Shown: piece after piece, positions 52,850 through 61,108 of the stretch
How positions within the stretch are numbered: the first letter of the stretch is position 1
Layout of the letters: each line of letters starts with the position of its first letter
Assembly (NCBI RefSeq): GCF_000316645.1
Contig: NC_019684.1
Coordinates: 248,001-312,000 of the forward strand
Direction: 5' to 3'
From: Nostoc sp. PCC 7524
Lineage (GTDB): Bacteria; Cyanobacteriota; Cyanobacteriia; Cyanobacteriales; Nostocaceae
Length of the DNA: 64,000 bases
The notes under the pieces: model-generated
What the model was told of the DNA's origin: nothing
The model's database searches: none
The model's input: the letters and a program-made list of their open reading frames with translations, nothing else
Made by a program: the position numbers and the translations under genes

Positions 52850-55207
52850 CTAGGCAGACTGACTTTCTAAATGTGCCATTGCTGCTTGGACTTTTACAAC
52901 TTGTTTGGGCGCAGGCATATGATAAAAAATAGCGATCGCTTCCTCAAAAGTTTCCCGACTCTGATTAATTTCACCCATTCTTTGATAAGTTAAACCCAAT
53001 TGATAGTAGGCTTTAGCTAAGTTACACTTATCAGAAACCGTAATCATGCTATTAATCGCTTCTTGATGCTTCTCGACTGCTGTGATTAAATCTCCCTGCT
53101 CTCTATACAAAGAGGCTAGACAAGATATAGCTCTAGCTTCTAGAAAAGAAAATTGATTGTGGTGACAATGGGTAATAGCTTGGTGACAAGTTTCAAAGGC
53201 AGTTTCTATCCTACCTAAATTTTTGTAAGTTAAGCTGATATATAATAAGCTCACTCCCCGACCCCATGAGGTTAATCTATCATTTGATAATCCTCTATTT
53301 GCCTCTTCTAGCATGGTAATTACATGATTGTTCTGCCCTACATAAGAGTTTAAATAGGTTAAACAACACAGTGAATAAACAACGTATTGGTAAAAGTTTT
53401 CGTTAGTTGCTGCTAGGTTTTTGACACAGTGAAAAATATTGTTAGCTTTTTCAACTTCCCAGAGATCTATATAACAAAGACCTAAGTTAAAAATGCTAGA
53501 TACACGTTCTTGAAAAAAATTGCATTTTGCTGCTATTTTATTGGCTTGTTGATGGCAATCAATAGCCCCTTGAATATTACCTACTTGGTGGTATGCTCTG
53601 CCTAAGATGTTATGCAGTATGCTCAGGTGACATTCCGAATTCAAGTTATGGATTAAAGGAGTAATGACTGAAATTAAGGTTTCTAACAAACCCAACCGAT
53701 TAAACAATACACCTAAAGACAGACTGTGATCCCATTTATTTTTTCTACCTCCAATAATGACATTTGCTGCTGCTTCAAAATCACCAATTTCCATGTAATG
53801 ATGATAAGCTTCTAATGCCATAAAAGCATCTTGAGGATTTTCAACTTTAGTGACGCTATTATGCCAAAACTCTGCGGCTTTACGGTTGGTAATTTCCCAT
53901 TCTCCGCTTTGTCTCAAGCGGGCGATCGCTTCTGTTTCAATCACTGGGTGTAGCCAGTATTTACCTTTACGATACTCTACCAAGGAACGGTCACACAAAG
54001 ACTTAACTACTCGTTTATGTTGGTGTTCTGGTACATCCCAAAGCAAACATTGTAGTCCGGGAAATTCTACATGAGTGATATCTTGATAACGATAGCATCC
54101 CAAACGACAAAGCAGTTTGTATGCTTCTTGATCCATTTGTTCTAATCGCTGGAATTGACTAGAAACTAAATTTTCTAATTGTCTAGCAATCAATAAAGAA
54201 TCTCGATTTTCTTGCCAATATATATCTGCATTTTTTTCAAAATCTGTAATGATGTCAGCACTAATAATTTCCATAGCTTTCGCATTACCACCAAAAGCTC
54301 TACACATCTGACTCAATGCCATCGCATCAATATTAATCTGACAATTGGTAAAAAATTGTTGCCAAGCCGACTCATCTAAGCCTTTGAGAGCATATAAATT
54401 AACATTGACTCCAGATTCATAGAGGCGTTCACGACTGGTAATTAAAGTGATTGATTTGACTGTAGGATCACCTAGGACTCTCAAGAGTTCTACATAGGGA
54501 CGATGATCTGGTACAATACAGCCGTTTTGATCTAAAGCTGGCTCTAGATTATCAATCAGCACTCCGATTTTCCTGGTTGCATCACGGAGTTTGCGTCGTA
54601 ATCTGTCGAGGTTAATCCCAAATTCTTTACCCGGTTCTTCGTTGAAGTGTCCCCTCAGCCACTCCTCAACAACACTTTCCACATTGACGATATTTTGGCT
54701 TTCTTTAGGCATCCACAATTCTAGGGGATAAAAACCCTGAATTTTGAGATACTTACGCGCCAGGGTAGTTTTCCCCACACCACCCTTACCTTGAATGAGA
54801 ATGATTTTGTCTCCACGCTGAACAAGTTGATTGAGTTCAGCTAATTCGCGATCGCGTCCCACAAAGCTATAATCTGGTACTTGTGGGTTGTCATGCTCGC
54901 TGGCTGCATTTAGAATGTTGTTTGTCCTTGGGGATGCTTGGGAAAAACAAAATCTCTGAATAGCAGTGCGACAGGTTGATTTTGAGACTTTTTCACCTAA
55001 TACATCTGAAAGTATCTGCCAAAGTTCTGCACCTACTGCTTTCAAATGTGCTTCTGTGTAGCCACAGATATCAGCCATCTCTTGATAAGTGTGTTTCTTG
55101 TCCTCCCACGCATGACGCAATATAATCCTTTGAACTGTATCTAGATGTTTCCCTGTTTTAGACCAAACCAAGCTATCCAAAAGCTCTAAGGCTTCTTCTG
55201 CACCCAT
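52850..55207 (-). CDS. STAND (NB-ARC-like) ATPase with N-terminal helical domain and TPRs
   Basis: A 785-residue protein. Residues 1-90 form a helical helix-turn-helix-like domain (LDSLVWSKTGKHLDTVQRIILRHAW; YQEMADICGYTEAHLK) of the vMAP/effector-associated type common in cyanobacterial STAND proteins. A P-loop NTPase follows, with Walker A GKGGVGKTT at 140-148, Walker B GVLIDNLEPAL at about 214-224 and an SRERL sensor at about 259. From about 460 there are TPR-like helices (for example GRAYHQVGNIQGAIDCHQQA, ARAISCLASLYREQGDLITA). STAND proteins are ligand-triggered oligomerising switches; some act in phage defence. Trigger and effector are unknown. Confidence 0.85.
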   Translation of the reverse strand: MGAEEALELLDSLVWSKTGKHLDTVQRIILRHAWEDKKHTYQEMADICGYTEAHLKAVGAELWQILSDVLGEKVSKSTCRTAIQRFCFSQASPRTNNILNAASEHDNPQVPDYSFVGRDRELAELNQLVQRGDKIILIQGKGGVGKTTLARKYLKIQGFYPLELWMPKESQNIVNVESVVEEWLRGHFNEEPGKEFGINLDRLRRKLRDATRKIGVLIDNLEPALDQNGCIVPDHRPYVELLRVLGDPTVKSITLITSRERLYESGVNVNLYALKGLDESAWQQFFTNCQINIDAMALSQMCRAFGGNAKAMEIISADIITDFEKNADIYWQENRDSLLIARQLENLVSSQFQRLEQMDQEAYKLLCRLGCYRYQDITHVEFPGLQCLLWDVPEHQHKRVVKSLCDRSLVEYRKGKYWLHPVIETEAIARLRQSGEWEITNRKAAEFWHNSVTKVENPQDAFMALEAYHHYMEIGDFEAAANVIIGGRKNKWDHSLSLGVLFNRLGLLETLISVITPLIHNLNSECHLSILHNILGRAYHQVGNIQGAIDCHQQANKIAAKCNFFQERVSSIFNLGLCYIDLWEVEKANNIFHCVKNLAATNENFYQYVVYSLCCLTYLNSYVGQNNHVITMLEEANRGLSNDRLTSWGRGVSLLYISLTYKNLGRIETAFETCHQAITHCHHNQFSFLEARAISCLASLYREQGDLITAVEKHQEAINSMITVSDKCNLAKAYYQLGLTYQRMGEINQSRETFEEAIAIFYHMPAPKQVVKVQAAMAHLESQSA

Positions 55208-55289
55208 CGAATATCAGTCTGTATCATTTGTGCTTAATTATAACCATATTTTTACTACTTATTTTTCCACAGCCATACCACAAACTACT

Positions 55290-55310
55290 TTTTCCTACCA
55301 AGTAGGAAAA
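55290..55310. promoter_or_regulatory. Perfect dyad TTTTCCTAC-CAA-GTAGGAAAA
   Basis: The 9-bp arms (55290-55298 and 55302-55310) around CAA lie 83 bp upstream of the STAND ATPase start, in the divergent region with a small membrane-protein gene. This could be an operator. The loop of 3 also allows a hairpin, but no T-tract follows, so a regulator-binding site is preferred. Confidence 0.45.
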
Positions 55311-55552
55311 TACTTAACTTACTGAATCCGACTGCAATTTAAATCAGAGTGTATTACTCTTGTAATCAATACAGGCAAGTTAAGTTAATTCCTCCAAAAA
55401 GTGGTTCATTTTGAATTTTAAATTTTGTTTGAATTTGGAATTGATTCATTCCTACTCATGACTCAGCACTGTTAAAGCAGAAGGTATTAACTAACTAGAT
55501 TCTGTAGAGCGTGTTTACACATATCAGTTATCAGCCTACAGGAGTGTCAAGA

Positions 55553-55810
55553 ATGTTGCACAAAGATTGTCATCATGATTGCAATCAGAGTTATTGCCCA
55601 TTTGCCCAAGATACCCACAATTCTAATAGATATGTCTGCCTCAAATGTGGTGTAGAGCGAGAAATTAATGGATATTCTAGATTGCGATCATTTTTCATGC
55701 TGCTGTTGAGCTTGTTTATTGCCTTTCAATTGATAGTTAATTACGAAAAACGGCACAATCAACAACAACCAGAATCTATGTTCAATTTACCTCATCAGGG
55801 AATTGAATAA
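55553..55810 (+). CDS. Small Cys-rich single-span membrane protein
   Basis: An 85-residue protein with C6, C10 and C15, then a CLKCG pair (C29, C32), which could bind zinc or a similar metal, followed by a membrane span (about 46-63) and a polar tail. I start at ATG 55553 because AGGAG lies at good distance; a GTG at 55511 gives 14 further residues. It was not recognised. It is followed by another small membrane gene 53 bp later. Confidence 0.6.
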   Translation: MLHKDCHHDCNQSYCPFAQDTHNSNRYVCLKCGVEREINGYSRLRSFFMLLLSLFIAFQLIVNYEKRHNQQQPESMFNLPHQGIE

Positions 55811-55863
55811 ATATCTCCAAATTTTCATCAATAGAAACTCGTGTATTTTTGTGAGTGAAAGTT

Positions 55864-56091
55864 ATGCCTACAGATCAGGATACTGTGCTATTTCGTTTTG
55901 TGTCTAAGTCGCTGAAATATTTCTTGTTAATGCTGTTTGGCTTTGCCCTTGCCTATGCGCTTTCTCACGCTTTAGGCGTGTTGCACATTATTCCCATACT
56001 AACCTATGTTTTACAACATTTGTTTCTACCTTTGGGGGTTATTCTCTTGTGTTTAACTACAGTTACAGTAGTTTTAGAATCCTTGCGTTAG
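55864..56091 (+). CDS. Small two-span membrane protein
   Basis: A 75-residue protein with two hydrophobic spans (about 18-38 and 45-71) and a basic loop. It was not recognised. ATG 55864 is used; a GTG at 55855 is in frame. It is probably co-transcribed with the Cys-rich gene upstream, and a strong hairpin terminator follows 7 bp after its stop. Confidence 0.58.
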   Translation: MPTDQDTVLFRFVSKSLKYFLLMLFGFALAYALSHALGVLHIIPILTYVLQHLFLPLGVILLCLTTVTVVLESLR

Positions 56092-56098
56092 TAAATGA

Positions 56099-56126
56099 GG
56101 AAGACAAGCATTTCTCCTTGTCTTCC
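56099..56126 (+). terminator. Rho-independent-type terminator
   Basis: GGAAGACAAG (56099-56108) pairs with CTTGTCTTCC (56117-56126) around an 8-nt loop, followed by a pyrimidine-rich tail (CTTTCTCTCATTTTTT). It ends the small membrane-protein transcript on the plus strand. Confidence 0.75.
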
Positions 56127-56133
56127 CTTTCTC

Positions 56134-56241
56134 TCATTTTTTCCACGGAAGTTTAGTACCCATTTCGGTTAATGCCGAGAAAATGAGATAGATAATTAGA
56201 AGACTCACACCTGCAAAGAAAGCCAGTAAATCGTTATCCAT
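56134..56241 (-). CDS. 35-residue single-span membrane protein (small ORF)
   Basis: ATG 56239-56241 (minus) to TGA 56134-56136 encodes MDNDLLAFFAGVSLLIIYLI then a short polar tail with TKLPWKK. A negative N-terminus, one span and a basic C-terminus are typical of small photosystem- or transporter-associated subunits, but no named subunit matched by eye. The terminator on its 3' side serves the convergent gene and could work for both. Confidence 0.45.
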   Translation of the reverse strand: MDNDLLAFFAGVSLLIIYLIFSALTEMGTKLPWKK

Positions 56242-56281
56242 ATAATATGCGACTCATCAACAGCATTTTCTCACGTTTTGA

Positions 56282-56402
56282 AGAAAGGCAGAAGGCAGAG
56301 AAGCAAGGGAGCAGAGGAGCAGAGGAGGCAGGGAAGACAAGAGAGATTTTTTCCCAATAATTCTTTAATTTTGACTTTTGACTTTTGACTTTTGACTTGA
56401 TT
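56282..56402. repeat. AGCAGAGG-type and TTTTGAC heptamer arrays
   Basis: 56282-56335 contains AGCAAGGGAGCAGAGGAGCA, the same unit found inside the recG coding region. 56370-56400 holds four TTTTGAC copies. Confidence 0.75.
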
Positions 56403-56433
56403 ATGCTAAATGTCTAATAACTAATGACTAATA

Positions 56434-56457
56434 AAAAAAGTCCGCGCTTGCGGACTA
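56434..56457 (-). terminator. Terminator on the minus strand with no obvious gene
   Basis: Read on the minus strand, AGTCCGC-AAGC-GCGGACT is followed by seven U residues, a canonical rho-independent terminator. No gene on that strand lies within about 1.8 kb upstream of it, so it may end a small RNA or an antisense transcript from the region to the right. Confidence 0.6.
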
Positions 56458-56939
56458 GGGTAGAAGGGTCAAATGATCGAAATTGACTATGAGATTCTTA
56501 AATCCCTCTTTTATTGTTAGCAATAATGTCTGGAAAATCAAGCCTGATGCTACAGGAATTGAGACAAAATTTTCAGAGTTATCTATTGTAATTCGTTCAT
56601 TTTCTAGCGTTTTAGTTATACAAGTAATAGCTGTTGATGTTTGTCAATATCCAGAAGAAGTATTTATATAGATTTATTTTGCATTGTTGAGTTCTTATGT
56701 AACATAAAGTTGATAGTTAAGAATTTTTTATAACTTTGCTCTTGTTGTAACATCCTGGATCGAGAAAATAGGAACTGAAAAAGTAATATTTTCAGTTTTA
56801 TCAAGCTATAGCACTCACCGTATAGATTAGGACATCAAGCAATCATAAAACTGTTTACACTCAGAGACTTTGGAGTTTGTCACCTGTCACCTGTCACCTG
56901 TAACCTGTCACCTGTCACCTGCTATATAAGGAAAATTTC

Positions 56940-58238
56940 ATGGAGAAAATCAATATACCTTCAGGCTTTCAAGATTTACAAAATTTTAGTTTGATTGCAG
57001 CTCTATTAGGCCGTCGTTCTCGGCGCTTCTTTCTGGGTGCAGAGATTCCAGACGGGGTGTTTGCTTACAAGTCTCGTAGTCAAGTTGTACCTCTCTCGGA
57101 ATTGGAGAAATTACTTGTAGTTACAGCTTGCGGAGGTAATACTAGCTGGCACAATCTGATTTATCGCGCACAGCGATACGCACCTTACCTTTCCAATTAT
57201 GCAGGTGCAGCTAGTGGTCGGACATTTCCTTCGGCATCTGGTTTTCATTGCAGTATGACTTTCTTCACTGATGATGAAGGGGTTTATGTCTTAGACAATC
57301 GTGATGCTCCTGCTTATTCTGAAAGAGATGAAGATGGTTCCCTTGATTTAGAAAAAGTCCTTGCTACCCTCAAGAGTCAAGTCAAAAAAATCCAAGATGG
57401 GCGTTTAGGCTTACCGCCGGAAGTACCTTATGTAGAATCACATAATACTTGGGTTGTCAATCATCCTGGTACACTTCTAGTCATTCCTGTGGGTGATTTA
57501 GCCCAACATACACTAGCGGGAATTTGCTATTACCTCCAAAATGGCGTGGTGTTTCGTGATGATATCAACCGTAGAGCCATTCCGGGAATTGAAAAGTACA
57601 GTCATCTCGCCGATGTGGATAATGCCCTACCTCTGACATTTCTCGAACAGTGGTCTATGGCTGAACTCACCGCAGAATTATCCACCAGCTGTTACGCCGG
57701 AGCCTTGATGTTACAAGCGATGGGGCTAGGGGGTTGGATGTTTAATGGGATTGATCCTTTTGCGATTTTGGGGGCTAGTGGTGATCCCAAAGTCCCCGGA
57801 TTGGGTTTTCGCTATGATACTGATGAGCGTTGGCCTTACCCTAATCCTACAGGTTTGGCAGGTGTCATGGAAGGTTTTTGTCCACCTCATTATTCTGATA
57901 TGCGGGCGGCGGTGGAAGCATTATGCGATCGCAAATTTAATGTAGGCGGGCCGTTCCACCCTCATACACCAGGCCCTTGGCAAGATTCGGCAAAAGTGCG
58001 ATCGGCTGCTCAGGTTCATAGCGAAGAATTTCGAGAGTGTGTCGCATTACAAGCCCAATATGTGTTTGACACTTTCGGTAAATTTCCCGGTACAGTCCCC
58101 TCCATCTTCCTCATTACTTATCTCCAAGCCCATCATCTTGACTTGGAGTTTTATGACCAGTTCTATAAACCTGGATCATATTTGCCCACCCATGCCAATC
58201 ATATGGCTAACTGGCATCCTGATATCGTGTCGAGTTAG
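56940..58238 (+). CDS. Nitroreductase-like protein of unknown role
   Basis: A 432-residue soluble protein. The N-terminal segment GRRSRRFF...VVPLSELEKLLVVTACGG resembles FMN nitroreductases of the SagB/ThcOx branch (RxSxRxF and PLSxxELxxLL). The C-terminal half (for example LQAMGLGGWMFNGIDPF and GFCPPHYSDM) has the Gly/Trp-rich look of the second half of that fold. I did not recognise a characterised relative. AAGGAAAA lies 8 bp before ATG 56940. No partner peptide or YcaO-type gene is adjacent. Confidence 0.6.
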   Translation: MEKINIPSGFQDLQNFSLIAALLGRRSRRFFLGAEIPDGVFAYKSRSQVVPLSELEKLLVVTACGGNTSWHNLIYRAQRYAPYLSNYAGAASGRTFPSASGFHCSMTFFTDDEGVYVLDNRDAPAYSERDEDGSLDLEKVLATLKSQVKKIQDGRLGLPPEVPYVESHNTWVVNHPGTLLVIPVGDLAQHTLAGICYYLQNGVVFRDDINRRAIPGIEKYSHLADVDNALPLTFLEQWSMAELTAELSTSCYAGALMLQAMGLGGWMFNGIDPFAILGASGDPKVPGLGFRYDTDERWPYPNPTGLAGVMEGFCPPHYSDMRAAVEALCDRKFNVGGPFHPHTPGPWQDSAKVRSAAQVHSEEFRECVALQAQYVFDTFGKFPGTVPSIFLITYLQAHHLDLEFYDQFYKPGSYLPTHANHMANWHPDIVSS

Positions 58239-58313
58239 AGACTTTTCATGATGACAGCAGGGGGAGCAGAGGAGCAGAGGAGAAAAATCTCAAATTCCCA
58301 GTCTGTGCAAGGT

Positions 58314-59372
58314 TCAACATCTATGCAATGGACTAACTACGACTATCTTTGCTGTGGCATCAATTGTAATCTGCGCTAACCCAAACTTTTCAATGACTGC
58401 GGCATTAGTTGTTAAATGGGTACTCACTTGAGCAACTCGGTAACGACTTTCCCGTGTGGCTAAAGCCGCAGGTAACAATAACTGATCTGCTAAATGTTCA
58501 TCAATGGGTGCGCCAGTTTGGTGAAACTTCAATAATTGCTCACAGGCAATTTCGGCGACTTTTTCAGATGACAACCGCAACCGCCCAAAGCCACCAAACC
58601 CAGTCAAGCTATGCTGATACTCAGCCGTTAAAAAGATTCCGGCTCCCGGAGCTACCCCCTTTTCTCGGAAAGCTTGCACAGATGCTTTTAATCCGGCTTG
58701 GCGTAACCAATTCTCAGCCCGATTCGCCATCCGTTGGGGAATGTGTGCAGGAAGTTCCGTTACGACTGCTAGTCCTCGCACTTGTCGTAAATTTCCCCGT
58801 TCTAGTAAATCAATCCCGTTGAGTTGACACCCCCCTTTCACTAGCATTTCTACCTCTCCCCCGCCTTGGGGATACCAACCCCAAGCACCTAACTCAACTT
58901 GTGCCTCAATTCCCATGTGTTTGAGCATCGGTAGATATACCTGCTCAATGTAAGTCATTGTCGGGCTAAAAATCACATGAGTTCCACCCCGTAAAGTTAC
59001 CTGCGAATCGCCATCTACTAAGGCTAAAGGTAAAAGAATTGTCTGTAAAACTAACGTAATTGCCCCAGCCGAACCACCTTGTTGTACTTCACTGACATCA
59101 AAACTGTAGGTTCCTGATTGCACAACACCACCGGGGATAAATTCCAGCATCGTTGAACCCAACTCATCACCCGACAGTTGACCATGACAAATTCTCGCCG
59201 CCGCCCGAACTGCTGTTAAGTGTTGTGCGGCTAATCCTGGCCTTCTGCGTCCGGCGCGAATTCCCGTAATGCGGATGGGTTGACCAGTGATGGCAGCTAA
59301 ACTTAGGGAAGTGCGGAGAACTTGGCCGCCTCCCTCGCCGTAGGAACCGTCAATTTCAATAGTTTCAGCCAT
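58314..59372 (-). CDS. rtcA: RNA 3'-terminal phosphate cyclase
   Basis: RtcA converts RNA 3'-phosphates to 2',3'-cyclic phosphates through AMP intermediates. Clear signatures are IDGSYGEGGGQVLRTSLSLA at the N-terminus, RAGRRRPGLAAQHLTAV, and the C-terminal LLLPAAL region; the protein is 352 residues, near normal. No rtcB or archease gene is adjacent, so the repair partner must be elsewhere. Confidence 0.94.
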   Translation of the reverse strand: MAETIEIDGSYGEGGGQVLRTSLSLAAITGQPIRITGIRAGRRRPGLAAQHLTAVRAAARICHGQLSGDELGSTMLEFIPGGVVQSGTYSFDVSEVQQGGSAGAITLVLQTILLPLALVDGDSQVTLRGGTHVIFSPTMTYIEQVYLPMLKHMGIEAQVELGAWGWYPQGGGEVEMLVKGGCQLNGIDLLERGNLRQVRGLAVVTELPAHIPQRMANRAENWLRQAGLKASVQAFREKGVAPGAGIFLTAEYQHSLTGFGGFGRLRLSSEKVAEIACEQLLKFHQTGAPIDEHLADQLLLPAALATRESRYRVAQVSTHLTTNAAVIEKFGLAQITIDATAKIVVVSPLHRC

Positions 59373-59610
59373 TGTTGCGTGGGGATTTTGACTAGGAGTT
59401 TTCCCAAAAATAGCTAAATTTTGTATATAACAATACTACATTTTTAATCTTGTCTATTCTAGACATCTCCAAACAAGAATGTAGAGATGTTTCATGAAAC
59501 ATCTCTACAAGGTAACGCTTATTTAATTTCTGGAGATTGCGATCGCTGCACTAGGTTAGCCGGAAGCATAGTTATTTTTTTCGGGTTTCTCCAGTTTAGA
59601 TGCGTTTGCC
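59373..59610. other. Spacer with element copy between rtcA and a glycosyltransferase
   Basis: It holds the second copy of the GACATCTCC palindromic element and a HIP1 site (59538-59545) immediately after it. No gene seen. Confidence 0.4.
59462..59538. mobile_element. GACATCTCC palindromic element, copy 2
   Basis: It starts GACATCTCCAAA and has an inner perfect palindrome GTAGAGATGTTTC-AT-GAAACATCTCTAC (59481-59508), then AAGGT and ATTTAATTTCTGGAGAT, aligning along its length with 44209-44294. The right end is diverged compared with the perfect end of copy 1. Confidence 0.65.
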
Positions 59611-60885
59611 CTATACCCCCACTTTTACCCTGAGTTTTTTCGATGCTTTAATATGCTGGTAGAGCTGGGATTCAAACTTTTCCATACATACTGACCAATC
59701 AAACTTAAGTATGGATTGACGAGCTTGCTGAGTCATCTTTGCTTTCAAGTCAGGATTCTCCAGAATAGTAATCACCTTTTGAGCAAAATCTGCTGGGTTG
59801 TTAGGTTCAGCTAAAAAACCGTTATAACCGGGAAATACTTGTTCTGCGGTTGATGGGGCCAGTGCTGCAACTACAGGAGTACCAGAAGCCAGTGCTTCGT
59901 TATTTGTAGTGCAGAAGTTTTCGCTCACAGAGGGATTCACAAAGATATCAGCACGCGCAAACCAACCTAACAGTTCTGTACCGTGAGACTCACCCCACAT
60001 AGTAATACCAGAACCAAATTTTTGAGCGCGTGCCTGGATTTCAGAGTATAGGGGACCACTACCAACCAGGACTAAATGAACATCAGGGATTCTGGCTGCA
60101 ATGAGTGGATATGCTTTTAAAAGTTGGCGGACATTTTTTTCTACACTAATGCGCCCAACAAATAACAGGGTTGGTCGATGATCATGAGGAATCGGATCAT
60201 AACAAATGTTTTTGGGATGAAATTTTTTACAATCGACCCCCTGATAAGGAAGATATTCTCCACGCTGGAGTTTCATCTTTCTGTATTGAGCAAGCTGTTC
60301 TTGAGAAGAAAAGTAATTGACATCATAAGCTTCACTAAAATGCTTCACCAGAGTAGGAATAATAGGACGAATCAAGCGGAAAGATAGATTGCCTAAGTAA
60401 TATCTAATATAGGCAACGATATCTGTATGGAAGAGAGTTATCGTCGGAGTCCCAGTTAGCTTTGCATATTCACTACCAATGAGACGACCATAACCTTGTA
60501 AAAAAAGTGAATAATAACCAATCATTGCTGGTGCTTCTTCAACCACCACAATATCAGGCTCAAAATCCATGAGTAACTTTGTATCATTCCAATAGTGATA
60601 GTGCAATGGTACGGGAAGAGACTTATAGAAAATTAGTGGTTGAGTTGGATAAGCATAAGAAGAAAAATTCGAGAATGACTGAACTTCTTCAATACCCGGT
60701 ATGGAACGCTTAAAAATCTCTTTGGGATATAATTCATTAACTTCAGGATGGAGCAGAAAGACTTCATGACCCTGTTGTAACAACCATCTAACTCGTTGGT
60801 GTACCCCTATGGAAATTCCCGATAAAAAAGGCGCGTATGATCCTGTAATAATCGCAATACGCAAACGTTGCTTATTCATCACCAT
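59611..60885 (-). CDS. Family 4-type glycosyltransferase
   Basis: A 424-residue GT-B enzyme: N-terminal TGSYAPFLSGISIGVHQ (14-30), VGRISVEKN (243-251), LVLVGSGPL and SENFCTTNNEALASGTPVVA (321-340) for the nucleotide-sugar. It resembles the GT4 enzymes that add mannose or glucose to lipid acceptors (PimB/SQDX-like), but the acceptor is unknown. GGAG 9-12 bp before ATG 60885 supports the start. It is downstream of the GMC oxidoreductase gene on the same strand. Confidence 0.87.
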   Translation of the reverse strand: MVMNKQRLRIAIITGSYAPFLSGISIGVHQRVRWLLQQGHEVFLLHPEVNELYPKEIFKRSIPGIEEVQSFSNFSSYAYPTQPLIFYKSLPVPLHYHYWNDTKLLMDFEPDIVVVEEAPAMIGYYSLFLQGYGRLIGSEYAKLTGTPTITLFHTDIVAYIRYYLGNLSFRLIRPIIPTLVKHFSEAYDVNYFSSQEQLAQYRKMKLQRGEYLPYQGVDCKKFHPKNICYDPIPHDHRPTLLFVGRISVEKNVRQLLKAYPLIAARIPDVHLVLVGSGPLYSEIQARAQKFGSGITMWGESHGTELLGWFARADIFVNPSVSENFCTTNNEALASGTPVVAALAPSTAEQVFPGYNGFLAEPNNPADFAQKVITILENPDLKAKMTQQARQSILKFDWSVCMEKFESQLYQHIKASKKLRVKVGV

Positions 60886-60958
60886 GATATTAAACTCCTT
60901 TGTATTTTCATTGAGTTAAGGGAACACCAAAAAATAAATTATTCCAAATTGACGGTTA

Positions 60959-61023
60959 GTAGGGTGCGTCAGTATGAATAATTTCTTGGTACAGCTAAGT
61001 TTTCTCGCACTGACGCACACTAC
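60959..61023. repeat. 65-bp palindromic element with GTAGGGTGCGTCAGT ends
   Basis: GTAGGGTGCGTCAGT (60959-60973) and ACTGACGCACACTAC (61009-61023) are inverted with one mismatch. A short relative of the GTAGGGTG elements, placed between the glycosyltransferase and GMC genes. It may act as a terminator or processing hairpin within the series. Confidence 0.6.
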
Positions 61024-61108
61024 ATTTTGAAGATTTTTTAGCTGGAAGTCCCTAAAATAAGAACTTCACTAACAATTGGATAAGCCATCAGATGAATCTA
61101 TTAGGTTT

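Larger units (their letters stand above)
56242..56939. other. Repeat-rich spacer, possible small-RNA locus and heptamer leader
   Basis: Besides the arrays and the minus-strand terminator, this region carries a plus-strand open frame of 62 codons (56483-56671) of doubtful reality, and six GTCACCT/GTAACCT heptamers (56879-56922). These end 18 bp before the next start codon and are followed by AAGGAAAA as a ribosome site. Confidence 0.5.

Noticed and set aside
56483..56671. 62-codon plus-strand frame MTMRFLNPSF...
   Set aside because: Partly plausible sequence, but no ribosome site and no family match; left as doubtful rather than annotated.
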